Position numbers and translations under genes: made by a program | Shown: piece after piece, positions 31,337 through 41,361 of the stretch | How the letters are laid out: each line of letters begins with the position of its first letter | Position numbering within the stretch: position 1 is the first letter of the stretch | NCBI GenBank assembly: GCA_024699605.1 | Contig: JAILPJ010000073.1 | Coordinates: forward strand, 1-64,000 | Source of the DNA: Desulfovibrio sp. | GTDB taxonomy: Bacteria > Desulfobacterota > Desulfovibrionia > Desulfovibrionales > Desulfovibrionaceae | Length of the DNA stretch: 64,000 nt | Direction: 5' to 3' | The notes under the pieces: model-generated | The model's database searches: none | The model's input: the letters and a program-made list of their open reading frames with translations, nothing else | Told to the model about the DNA's origin: nothing

Positions 31337-32755
31337 ATGCGCACCAAGATTGTCTGCACAATAGGACCAGCCTCAAGGTCGCGGGAGCGTATTCTGGCTT
31401 TGGCCAAGGCCGGTGTGAGTGTTTTCAGACTGAATTTTTCTCACGGTGTCGCTGCGGATTTTGAAACGACCATAGCGAATATCCGTTCTGTGGAAAAAGA
31501 GCTTGCCCGTCCCATCACCATTATGCAGGATCTCTCCGGTCCCAAGATCCGTCTGGGTGTTATCCCCGATGAAGGAGGCATTCAGCTGGAGAAAGGGGCT
31601 CGTGTGCTTTTGGGACCCGAAGCTTCCAGAACCAATGAAATGCCCTACCTCCCCTTTGATCATCCGCTGATTCTGGAAAATCTGGAAAAGGGCGACCGCA
31701 TGGTCCTTGCCGACGGTGGACTGCAGTTTACTGTGGATGAACGCCGCAGCGACGGCTTGGTGGTTTTGGTCACTGAAAATTCTGGCTTTGTGTCGTCGCG
31801 CAAGGGTCTGGCCTTGCCTGGGAAGATCACCCGTGTACGTGCCTTAACGGACAAGGATAAAACCGACCTTGCAGCCGGTCTGGCCATGGGTGTGGATGCT
31901 GTGGCCATCTCCTATGTCCAGACAGCCGATGATGTACGCGAAGCCAAGGCCTTGATTGCCAAAAGCGGACGCCGGGTTCCCATCGTGGTCAAGCTGGAAC
32001 GTCAGGCCGCTGTGGATAATCTCGATGCCATTCTGAAGGAAACCGATGTGGTGATGGTGGCGCGCGGTGACCTTGGTGTGGAATGTCCGCTGCCGCTTCT
32101 GCCCATGCTGCAGAAGAAGATCATCGAAGCCTGTAACCGTATTTCAAAACCCGTGATCGTGGCCACACAGATGCTCCTTTCCATGGTCAATAGCCCTTCA
32201 CCCACGCGTGCTGAAACCACCGACGTGGCCAATGCCGTGCTCGATGGTGCCGACTGCGTGATGCTTTCAGAAGAAACGGCTATGGGCAATTTCCCGGTGG
32301 AGACCGTGCAGTATATGCAAAGAATTACCACGGAAGCGGAAAATCTTTTGCAGGAACGTTTCTGCCATAAAGAGCCCGGTAAAGATAAGGGCATTCCCGA
32401 ATTTTTGGCGTATTCGGCCTGCATTCTGGCCGACAAGGCCAGTGCCTGCGCCATCGTCTCTCACAGCCTGAGCGGCAAGAGCGCTCAACAGGTTTCAGCG
32501 CGTCGTCCTCCTCAGGCTATCTATGCCCTGACCACGGAAGACTCTTCGGTGCGGCTTTTGAATTTTGTCTGGGGTGTGACACCGATATTTGTGGAGAATC
32601 CTGAAAAAGTGACGAGTCACCTGTTGCGGGCGGAAAATTTTATTGCCCAGAGTTCCGATTTTGCCCAGGGCGACTGCGTGGTCATTACCGCCGGTCAGAC
32701 GACAGGTGAACAGACACCCAGAGGCACCAATCTCGTTAAACTTTACTGGAAATAG
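31337..32755 (+). CDS. pyk: Pyruvate kinase
   Basis: MRTKIVCTIGPAS, FRLNFSHG, MVARGDLGVECP, NAVLDGADCVMLSEETAMGNFPVE. Confidence 0.97.
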   Translation: MRTKIVCTIGPASRSRERILALAKAGVSVFRLNFSHGVAADFETTIANIRSVEKELARPITIMQDLSGPKIRLGVIPDEGGIQLEKGARVLLGPEASRTNEMPYLPFDHPLILENLEKGDRMVLADGGLQFTVDERRSDGLVVLVTENSGFVSSRKGLALPGKITRVRALTDKDKTDLAAGLAMGVDAVAISYVQTADDVREAKALIAKSGRRVPIVVKLERQAAVDNLDAILKETDVVMVARGDLGVECPLPLLPMLQKKIIEACNRISKPVIVATQMLLSMVNSPSPTRAETTDVANAVLDGADCVMLSEETAMGNFPVETVQYMQRITTEAENLLQERFCHKEPGKDKGIPEFLAYSACILADKASACAIVSHSLSGKSAQQVSARRPPQAIYALTTEDSSVRLLNFVWGVTPIFVENPEKVTSHLLRAENFIAQSSDFAQGDCVVITAGQTTGEQTPRGTNLVKLYWK

Positions 32756-32763
32756 TAGGACGC

Positions 32764-33789
32764 ATGTCGATCAATAATGAAGATTATTTTCAGATAAACT
32801 CCGAAATACTTACGAGTTTTCACAAATATAGACCACCCCTGGATCTTTATGTTTTCAGGGAGGATATTGGCGTTCTTGAGCCGTTTTATCGCAAAGGTGG
32901 ACGATTGAGCGAGGCACAGGTTGCTGAGCTTGCAGAAATCTGTGAAAACGGCAATCTCTTTGTGGCGCACTCTGATAAGCATATCTATCAGGAATACATG
33001 ATCCGGCAGCTGGATCTCGTTCTGCTTGATCCCAATATGACAGAAGGGGAGATTGCCGAATTATGCATCCTGGGCGTAGCGGCAAGGTACGCCAGCTTTT
33101 ATGATCAGCCTGTGCCTGACATGATGCAGTTTCTCTACCATGATGTCATGGTTATCACAGAATACCTTTGGTCGGATAAGCACCATATGGTTCCTTTCAT
33201 GCGTCGCCTCTTCAGAAAGTCCGACCCTGCAAGACATGCTGTCAATACCATGATTGTGGGAACCTGGCTGTGGATGCAGATGAATCATGAATATAATCGC
33301 AAGGAGCTTGACCGCATCATGCTTGCGTTAGTTCTGCATGATGCGGGAATGTGCAAGGTCCCGCAGTTTTATTTGACGAAAAAAGGTCGACTGACACAGG
33401 ATGAATGGGACAAGATGACCATGCACACCGTGGCTTCGGTCAAGCTCATGCAAAAAAGCGACCTGAAGTTTGATGAATTGATCAGAGCTTGTTTTGAGCA
33501 CCACGAGCGCTTGGATGGATCCGGTTACCCACAGCATACGCGTGCTGGCCAGATCAGTGTTATGGGTCGGTTGACCGCCCTTGCGGATTCTTTTTCCGCC
33601 ATGATCTGCGATCGCCCCTATGCCAAAGCCAAGGAGCCTGATCAGGTGGGCAAAGAGCTTTTTGAAGACAATCGCTATGACAAGACAATGTCCAGTATTC
33701 TGTCCACAGCCTATGTTCCCGGAGGACCTTTGGGAACGCTCATTGACATGGACGCCAAATATGAAGCGTTCAAAAAAAGTGATGCGTAA
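32764..33789 (+). CDS. HD-GYP-type phosphohydrolase
   Basis: LVLHDAGMCKVP and HHERLDGSGYP motifs, ALADSFSAMICDRPY. Confidence 0.85.
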   Translation: MSINNEDYFQINSEILTSFHKYRPPLDLYVFREDIGVLEPFYRKGGRLSEAQVAELAEICENGNLFVAHSDKHIYQEYMIRQLDLVLLDPNMTEGEIAELCILGVAARYASFYDQPVPDMMQFLYHDVMVITEYLWSDKHHMVPFMRRLFRKSDPARHAVNTMIVGTWLWMQMNHEYNRKELDRIMLALVLHDAGMCKVPQFYLTKKGRLTQDEWDKMTMHTVASVKLMQKSDLKFDELIRACFEHHERLDGSGYPQHTRAGQISVMGRLTALADSFSAMICDRPYAKAKEPDQVGKELFEDNRYDKTMSSILSTAYVPGGPLGTLIDMDAKYEAFKKSDA

Positions 33790-33813
33790 CCAGGCAAAGA
33801 GAAATTACAAATG

Positions 33814-33841
33814 AGCGTGCCCTGCGTGGCACGCTTTTTTT
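33814..33841 (+). terminator. Rho-independent terminator
   Basis: AGCGTGCC-ctgcgt-GGCACGCT-TTTTTT. Confidence 0.88.
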
Positions 33842-33886
33842 GTCTCTAACGAAAAGTGGGCGCAAACACGTGCTAGCTTGTGGTGT

Positions 33887-34636
33887 TTAGATCGGGAGAA
33901 AAAGGCTTCGGACGAGCAGAAAAAGGCCAAGAATGGCACAGGTTACGGCCATTAGTCTGCGGACCCAGAGCACAGGCATATGGCTTACGGCAAAAACGCC
34001 GCAGATGAAGCCAGCCAGCTCGAGGCCGCTTACGCGTAGAAGCATGGGCCCATCCACATTGCCGTTGAGCCAGTTGGCCCATGACGCTGTCAGGGCTGTT
34101 GCCAGAGAATAGGGCATGGTCAGGCCCACCGCAGCAAGAGGGGGCATGCCGCAGGGAACCATCCAGGCTATGGCCAAAAGGGGGCCTCCGGCACCGGTGA
34201 TGCCAGCCATGGTCCCTGTGACCATGCCAATGACGCCTAAGCCTTTGGGAGTGAGCCAGAACGAGGGGCCTTGGCTTTTTTGCACAGGGGGTTTGAAGGA
34301 GGAAAAAGCGGCAAAGAGCACCAAAAGCGCCAGGAGGATATTCAGGAAGCTGGCATGGAGATGAACGTTGAAGAGGGCGGCGGGACCGGCAGCCAAAGCG
34401 CCTCCCAAGGTGAAGGGGAGAGCCTGGCGCCAGTGGATATGACCGAGTCTGTGGAAGAGATAGCAGCCAAGAACGTTCATGGGAATGAAGGAAGCCAGTG
34501 TTGTGGCCATGGCTGCGTGGGTTTTGAGGCCACTGAGGAGGACAAGGGCAGGGGGAATGAGGATTCCCCCCATGCCCGTGCCTCCTACAAGAATCCCCAC
34601 AGCAAGACAGATAGTATACAAGGCGAGTAGAGCCAT
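33887..34636 (-). CDS. TauE/SafE-family sulfite (anion) exporter
   Basis: Polytopic protein with GGTGMGGILIPPALVLLSGL and GTMAGITGAGGPLLAIAWM repeats typical of TauE/SafE. Confidence 0.82.
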   Translation of the reverse strand: MALLALYTICLAVGILVGGTGMGGILIPPALVLLSGLKTHAAMATTLASFIPMNVLGCYLFHRLGHIHWRQALPFTLGGALAAGPAALFNVHLHASFLNILLALLVLFAAFSSFKPPVQKSQGPSFWLTPKGLGVIGMVTGTMAGITGAGGPLLAIAWMVPCGMPPLAAVGLTMPYSLATALTASWANWLNGNVDGPMLLRVSGLELAGFICGVFAVSHMPVLWVRRLMAVTCAILGLFLLVRSLFLPI

Positions 34637-34677
34637 TTTGTCCTCATACCAGCTGCCCTAGGCGGGGGGAGGGATTT

Positions 34678-35511
34678 TTAGGAAAGTTTGAGGACGCGCT
34701 TGGCGTTTTCGTACATGACCTTTTTGCGTACGTCGTCTTTCAGCGGAAAGTCCTTGTAGGCAGCCAACGCATCTTTCAGCTCAACAAAGGGATGGGCGCT
34801 GGCAAAGAGGACTTTGTCGGCAATCATGTCGTTCATGGCGCGGACATAGATATCGATCATGGGAGAGCGCTCATATTCCGAAATGTCCATATAGACATTG
34901 GCATTGCGCAGGCAGGTGTAGATGGCCTCAGAGACAAAGGGATAACCGCCGTGGCTCATGATGATGCACAATTCGGGAAAGTCGCGGGCAACTTTATCCA
35001 CATCTCTGGGATCCGCATACTCGAGAATGGCTCCAGAAACTTCTGGCGGAGGTGCCATGGTGATGAAGACGGGGATGCCGAGATCCACACAGCGTGTGTA
35101 GATTGGATAGAAGCGGGCCTCGCTGGCCGGAATGTGAGCAAGGTAGGGGTCAATGGCAATGCCTTTCATGCCAAAGTCTTTGACCACATGCTCCATCTCA
35201 TCAAGAGCCGCACGTTTTTTGTGGGGATCAATGCCCCAGAAGCCCACGAATTTATTGGGATAGCTCTTGCAGAATTGGAGTACACTCTGATTATTGGCCG
35301 GAAAACCATAGGTCGTCTCGCAGTCGCGGCCTGTGATCACACCCAGTTCCACATCCATGGCGTCGAGATCGGCGACGATCTCAGGCAAGGACTGGGCTTT
35401 ACGCGCATCAAAGCCGATCACTTTACAGGCGGCTTTGAACATGGTGCTGTTTTTGATTCCGTCAATGATCTCTGGGGTATTGGGGCGGAAACGGAAATCA
35501 ATGGTTTTCAT
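34678..35511 (-). CDS. Amidohydrolase-family protein (COG2159-like TIM barrel)
   Basis: MKTIDFRFRPNTPEI, KGIAIDPYLAHIPASEARFYPIYTRCVDLGIPVFITM, IIMSHGGYPFVSEAI, VLFASAHPF. Confidence 0.8.
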   Translation of the reverse strand: MKTIDFRFRPNTPEIIDGIKNSTMFKAACKVIGFDARKAQSLPEIVADLDAMDVELGVITGRDCETTYGFPANNQSVLQFCKSYPNKFVGFWGIDPHKKRAALDEMEHVVKDFGMKGIAIDPYLAHIPASEARFYPIYTRCVDLGIPVFITMAPPPEVSGAILEYADPRDVDKVARDFPELCIIMSHGGYPFVSEAIYTCLRNANVYMDISEYERSPMIDIYVRAMNDMIADKVLFASAHPFVELKDALAAYKDFPLKDDVRKKVMYENAKRVLKLS

Positions 35512-35708
35512 GAAAGCAACTCCTCTTACGGAACAGACGATTATTGGCCGCTGACAGGACACAGCGGCGCTTCAGATGAGAGTACTGAAGAGCAGACATG
35601 ATATAAAAAGATGGGAATGATCATGGTCTCCGTACGAGAAAGGCAGAATGCGGTGACAAAAGACAGTTCCCGTAACGGCAAGTTCCAAAGGCCTGGAACG
35701 CTCCTTGA

Positions 35709-36740
<1,032 letters not shown>

Positions 36741-36765
36741 TTAGAAGGTTCAACTTTGTTGAACG

Positions 36766-36781
36766 AGCAATATACATGCCA
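36766..36781 (-). promoter_or_regulatory. Candidate sigma54 promoter for the dctP/amidohydrolase/TauE unit
   Basis: Reverse complement TGGCATG-TATA-TTGCT versus consensus TGGCACG-N4-TTGCW. Confidence 0.65.
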
Positions 36782-36885
36782 AAAAAAGGTGCCCCAAGCC
36801 TTCCTTTAACTATCTAATATATCAGGATTTTTTGGAGATTGCAAAGGCGCTGGGCAGCGCAGCGCCAGTCCAAGCCACCGTCTTT

Positions 36886-36901
36886 GTAGCAAATTTGCGA
36901 C
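36886..36901. promoter_or_regulatory. Palindromic operator/enhancer copy 1
   Basis: GTAGCAAATTTGCGAC, one mismatch to GTCGCAAATTTGCGAC. Confidence 0.6.
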
Positions 36902-37112
36902 GCTTGTGGCCGCTTGCTTGAGACGTGCGAGCTTGTTCTGCGAAAAAGCGCTCAAAGGCAGCCAAGGCGCAAAAACCGGATAGGCGTATATCCAATAAGA
37001 GAACGCTGCTCTGCCTGGACAACGGGCCTTTTTGGTCTCTGGCAGAGGCTATTTCGGAGTTAGGCTGAGCAATCTGGCCGAGTCTTGGACCTTGCCTTTT
37101 GACGGATCATTT

Positions 37113-37128
37113 GTCGCAAATTTGCGAC
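37113..37128. promoter_or_regulatory. Palindromic operator/enhancer copy 2 (perfect)
   Basis: GTCGCAAATTTGCGAC, perfect 16-bp palindrome. Confidence 0.65.
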
Positions 37129-37164
37129 GATTGAGAGCGCTATTTGGGCAATGGGCAAGAGATA

Positions 37165-37180
37165 GATGCAAATTTGCGAC
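37165..37180. promoter_or_regulatory. Palindromic operator/enhancer copy 3
   Basis: GATGCAAATTTGCGAC; centre 52 bp from copy 2. Confidence 0.6.
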
Positions 37181-37265
37181 TGGATAGGGCCGCCCTTTCT
37201 TGTGCTAGCTGAGTTTCCTAACAAAAAACGTGAAAAATGCTGACTTTTCAAGGACTTGCGGGAAA

Positions 37266-37281
37266 TGGCACAAGTCCTGCA
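37266..37281 (+). promoter_or_regulatory. Candidate sigma54 promoter for islA
   Basis: TGGCACA-AGTC-CTGCA versus consensus TGGCACG-N4-TTGCW with exact GG/GC spacing. Confidence 0.65.
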
Positions 37282-37398
37282 GAACGACGGCAAGACGAAC
37301 TTGTCCGCAATGCAGGAAAGGTTTTGCGTGCGGATCGAAGACGAGAAATCCTCAACGACGACTGCTTTCTCTTATGGAGAACAGTCAAGGAGTTTACC

Positions 37399-39891
37399 AT
37401 GACGCAAGTTTGCGAATGCCGTTCTCCCCAGGAACAGCGCCTTCAGGACAAAATAGAGGGCAAAGAAGATAAATTCAGAAAATCTCATTCTCGTGTCTTC
37501 AAACTGCTTGAGCGTTTTGAAGGTCAGAAACCGCGCATTGATATTGAACGCGCCCTGTATTTCACCGAGTCCATGAAAGAGACTGAAGGCCAGCCCCTGG
37601 TGCTGCGCTGGGCCAAAGCCTTGATGCATGTTGCCAAAAACATCACGGTGACCGTGCAGGACGATCAACTGCTTCTGGGTCGTGCCGGCTGCGATGGTCG
37701 TTATGGCATTCTCTATCCTGAGCTCGACGGTGACTTTCTGGATATTGCCGTGCGTGATCTGCCCACGCGTGCCACCTCACCGGCCACCATCACGCCTGAA
37801 GACGCCAAGCGTGTTGTGGAAGAGATTGCTCCCTACTGGAAAGGCAAGACCTTCCACGAAGATCTGAACCGTTCACTGCCGCCTGATGTGCACAAGCTGA
37901 CCTACGATGATCCCGAGGGCTTGATTTCTCGCTTTATCGTCAATGAAACAGCGTCCTTCCGCAGCTCCATTCAGTGGGTGCACGACTACGGCAAAATTTT
38001 GCGCCGCGGTTTCAACGACATCAAGCGTGAAGCCGAGGAAAAGCTGGCAGCTCTGGATCCCATGAGCTGCAAGGACAATTGTGAAAAACGGCCTTTCCTG
38101 GAAGCCGTGATCATTGTCAGTGAAGCCATTGTGCTTTGGGCCAAACGGCATGCCGTGATGGCGCGTGCCATGGCTCAGGTGGAACAGGATCCTGTCCGTA
38201 AAGCCGAGCTTCTGCGTATGGCTGACAATGCCGATCGTGTTCCCGGCGAGCCCGCCCGTGATTTCTGGGAAGCCTGCCAGAGCCAGTGGTTTACCCAGAT
38301 GTTCTCACGCATGGAACAGAAGACCGGCACGACCATTTCCAATGGTCGCATGGACCAGTATTTCTATCCCTATTATCTTGCCGATAAGAAGGCCGGAAAA
38401 ATCAATGATGCCCAGGCCATGGAGCTTTTGGAATGCATGTGGGTGGGCATGGCTGAATTTATCGATATGTATATTTCTCCCACAGGCGGAGCCTTCAACG
38501 AAGGCTATGCCCACTGGGAAGCCGTAACTGTGGGCGGCCAGACTCCCGACGGACGCGACGCCAGCAATGAACTGACCTATCTGATTCTGAAGTCAAAACG
38601 AGAATTCCCCCTGCACTATCCTGATCTGGCTGCCCGCATTCACTCTCGCGCGCCTGAGCGCTATCTCTGGGATGTGGCTGAAACCATTAAGTATGGTTCA
38701 GGCTTCCCCAAGCTGATCAATGACGAAGAAGTGGTGCCGCTCTACGTCTCCAAGGGCGCAACCTTTGAGGAGGCCCTTGACTATGCCGTCAGCGGCTGCA
38801 CTGAAGCCAGAATGCCCAATCGTGACACCTACACCTCTGGCGGAGCCTACATCAACTTTGCCGCTGCCGTGGAAATGGTTCTGCGTAACGGTCGCATGAA
38901 GAAATACGGCGATCAGGTTCTGGGTGTGGAAACCGGGGATCCGCGTTCCTTCAAAACCTGGGAAGAATTCTGGGAGGCCTATAAGACGCAGCATCTGCTC
39001 TTCCTGAAAACGGCTTTCCATCAGCAGTACATCATCAACAAGCTGCGTGCCCAGCACTTTGCTCAACCCATGGGTTCGGCCATGCATGATCTCTGCATGA
39101 AACATTGCATTGATCTGCACCAGGAGCAGATTCCCGAAGGCATCAATTTCGGCTATTTTGAATACATGGGACTGGGTACCGTGGTCGACTCCCTCTGCGC
39201 TGTGAAAAAGTTTGTCTTTGAAGAGAAGAAGATCACCATGGACAAGCTCATCGAAGCCATTGACGCCAATTTTGAGGGCTATGACGATATCAAGGCTTTG
39301 CTCAAGAGCGCACCCTGCTATGGCAATAACGATCCCTATGCTGACGCCATTGGCAAGGAAATCGACAAGATCTCCGTGGAATTCGGTGGCAAGTACAGCA
39401 TGCACGATTTAGGCATTCACAACGACGTGCGTTATGTGCCCTTTACGTCGCATGTGCCCTTTGGCAAGGTCGTCTCGGCAACTCCCAACGGTCGCACCGA
39501 CGGCTTCCCGCTTTCCGACGGTTCTTCCGCTTCCCATGGTGCCGACGTCAATGGTCCCACAGCCGTCCTCTTGTCCAACTATAATACCAAGAATATGGGG
39601 ATGCGTGACCGCGCGGCCCGTATGCTCAACATCAAGTTCACGCCCAAGTGCGTGGAAGGTGACGAGGGCACGGAAAAGCTCGTTTCCTTCATCCGTACCT
39701 TCTGTGACCTGAAACTCTGGCATGTGCAGTTCAACGTCCTGAATAAGGAAACGCTGCTCAAAGCCCAGAAGGATCCCAATAAGTACCGCAACTTAATCGT
39801 GCGCATTGCCGGCTACAGCGCCTACTTTGTGGATCTCTCCCCCGATCTGCAGAATGACCTGATTGCCCGCACCGAGCATGAAGCCCTGTAA
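37399..39891 (+). CDS. islA: Glycyl radical enzyme, probable isethionate sulfite-lyase
   Basis: 830 aa from ATG 37399 (AAGGAG ribosome-binding site). SGCTEAR thiyl/Glu loop (C467, E469), glycyl radical loop [10 protein letters not shown] (G805), R188/Q192 in FRSSIQW, W373, R678 and F682. This matches the recalled IslA sulfonate-pocket pattern within one residue of numbering. Confidence 0.88.
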   Translation: MTQVCECRSPQEQRLQDKIEGKEDKFRKSHSRVFKLLERFEGQKPRIDIERALYFTESMKETEGQPLVLRWAKALMHVAKNITVTVQDDQLLLGRAGCDGRYGILYPELDGDFLDIAVRDLPTRATSPATITPEDAKRVVEEIAPYWKGKTFHEDLNRSLPPDVHKLTYDDPEGLISRFIVNETASFRSSIQWVHDYGKILRRGFNDIKREAEEKLAALDPMSCKDNCEKRPFLEAVIIVSEAIVLWAKRHAVMARAMAQVEQDPVRKAELLRMADNADRVPGEPARDFWEACQSQWFTQMFSRMEQKTGTTISNGRMDQYFYPYYLADKKAGKINDAQAMELLECMWVGMAEFIDMYISPTGGAFNEGYAHWEAVTVGGQTPDGRDASNELTYLILKSKREFPLHYPDLAARIHSRAPERYLWDVAETIKYGSGFPKLINDEEVVPLYVSKGATFEEALDYAVSGCTEARMPNRDTYTSGGAYINFAAAVEMVLRNGRMKKYGDQVLGVETGDPRSFKTWEEFWEAYKTQHLLFLKTAFHQQYIINKLRAQHFAQPMGSAMHDLCMKHCIDLHQEQIPEGINFGYFEYMGLGTVVDSLCAVKKFVFEEKKITMDKLIEAIDANFEGYDDIKALLKSAPCYGNNDPYADAIGKEIDKISVEFGGKYSMHDLGIHNDVRYVPFTSHVPFGKVVSATPNGRTDGFPLSDGSSASHGADVNGPTAVLLSNYNTKNMGMRDRAARMLNIKFTPKCVEGDEGTEKLVSFIRTFCDLKLWHVQFNVLNKETLLKAQKDPNKYRNLIVRIAGYSAYFVDLSPDLQNDLIARTEHEAL

Positions 39892-39910
39892 AACAAGGGA
39901 AAAATGAGCC

Positions 39911-39949
39911 AACGGGCAGCTCTAGCCTTTGCCAGAGCTGCCCGTTTTT
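39911..39949 (+). terminator. Terminator/attenuator hairpin between islA and islB
   Basis: AACGGGCAGCTCT-agcctttgcc-AGAGCTGCCCGTT-TTT. Confidence 0.85.
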
Positions 39950-40018
39950 GCTCTCGGAGTGTATTGATCTGCGCCGTGTTTTTTTCTTCAGGGATTTTGT
40001 TACCATTAAGGATACCGC

Positions 40019-40987
40019 ATGAGTCAGGAATGTCCCGATAGCCAGCAGAAGGGTATGGTCTTCAATATTCAGAAATTTTCTGTGCATGACGGCCCAGGCA
40101 TCCGCACCATTGTCTTTTTGAAGGGCTGTGCTTTGCGATGCCGCTGGTGTAGTAATCCTGAGTCGCAGCTGGCTGAACCCGATCTGGCCTTTAACGCTGG
40201 TCGCTGTCTCGGTGTTTCCAAATGTGGACACTGCATTGTGGCCTGTCCCTACGGAGCTATTCGTCTCGGCGATAGCGATCTGCCTGTTATTGACCGTAAG
40301 GCGTGTGCCGACTGTCAGGACAAAGCCTGTGCCAGCGCCTGTCCGGCCCAGGGCCTTTTGGTCTATGGCAAAATGCGCAGCGTGGATGATGTGCTTTCTG
40401 TGGTTGAGCAGGATATGGCTTTTTATGTGCGTTCGCGGGGAGGACTGACCCTTTCCGGCGGTGAGCCTTTGCTGCAGAAGGATTTTGCTCTGGCTCTCTT
40501 GCGTGAGGCCCATGAGCGGCATATCCGCTGTGCCATTGAAACCTGTGGCATGGTGCCTGAAGCAACAGTACGTGCGGCTGCCCCTTATCTGCGGCAGGTA
40601 CTTTTTGACATCAAGCACTTGGATCCTGCGGTGCACAAGGCACAAACAGGCATGAGCAATGAACGCATTCTGGCCAATTTCCGCATTCTGGCAGAAGAAT
40701 TTCCCGATCTGCCCATTCTGGCCAGAACACCGGTGATTCCGGGTTTTAATGATAATGCCAAGACCATCAAAGCCATTGCCGAATTTTTACAGCCCTTCAG
40801 CCGGGTCGAATATGAAATGCTGCCGTACCATCGTCTGGGTACGCAGAAATATCTTTTTCTTGATCGTCAGGTGCCCATGGGTGACGTGCAGCTCAATCAA
40901 AAGAAAATGCGCATTTTGCGTGATCTGGCGCAGAGTGTGCTCGGTGCGCGTCTGCACAGACCCAAGGAAAAGACGAAGAAGGCCTGA
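40019..40987 (+). CDS. islB: Glycyl radical enzyme activating enzyme (radical SAM), partner of islA
   Basis: SVHDGPGIRTIVFLKGCALRCRWCSNPESQ with CxxxCxxC; ferredoxin-like Cys clusters CGHCIVACP and CADCQDKACASACP; SGGEPLLQ. Confidence 0.92.
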   Translation: MSQECPDSQQKGMVFNIQKFSVHDGPGIRTIVFLKGCALRCRWCSNPESQLAEPDLAFNAGRCLGVSKCGHCIVACPYGAIRLGDSDLPVIDRKACADCQDKACASACPAQGLLVYGKMRSVDDVLSVVEQDMAFYVRSRGGLTLSGGEPLLQKDFALALLREAHERHIRCAIETCGMVPEATVRAAAPYLRQVLFDIKHLDPAVHKAQTGMSNERILANFRILAEEFPDLPILARTPVIPGFNDNAKTIKAIAEFLQPFSRVEYEMLPYHRLGTQKYLFLDRQVPMGDVQLNQKKMRILRDLAQSVLGARLHRPKEKTKKA

Positions 40988-41033
40988 TGGTACAAGCCTA
41001 TCCCACGTCTCTCTGATTGCAAGATACTGTATG

Positions 41034-41082
41034 AGCAAAGCCCGCCATTTTGCCTAGGCATGAGGTGGGCTTTGCTGTTTTT
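41034..41082 (+). terminator. Rho-independent terminator after islB
   Basis: AGCAAAGCCCGCC ... GGTGGGCTTTGCT-GTTTTT. Confidence 0.8.
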
Positions 41083-41242
41083 GGCAGCCTCTGCGCTCAA
41101 GGGGTGGGGATTTCATAAAGAATGGCCAGGGCTTCTTGCCAAAACCAGGTCTTGAGGGTAGTTTCAAAAGCTTATGGCTTAGATTGACTCACATTTCTGG
41201 CGTTTTGCCGCTATTTTTTTCATTTTTGCAGGATGAGCTTCT

Positions 41243-41359
41243 ATGACAGACGTGTTTACCGCACTCAAAACGGCAGATATTCCAGTGCTTGTGGGTGTTC
41301 TCTCTCTTGTGGGGGCACTCATCTATTCTCTTGTGCAATTCAGCAGGCATGGACGGTAG
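41243..41359 (+). CDS. 38-aa single-TM microprotein preceding an SSS symporter (symporter small accessory protein-like; not in ORF track)
   Basis: MTDVFTALKTADIPVLVGVLSLVGALIYSLVQFSRHGR*; ends 2 nt before the symporter ATG. Confidence 0.7.
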   Translation: MTDVFTALKTADIPVLVGVLSLVGALIYSLVQFSRHGR

Positions 41360-41361
41360 GT

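Noticed and set aside
37237-37398. N-terminal 54-aa extension of the islA ORF
   Set aside because: It covers the sigma54 element and lacks similarity to glycyl radical enzymes. ATG 37399 has a good ribosome-binding site and gives the expected 830-aa length.
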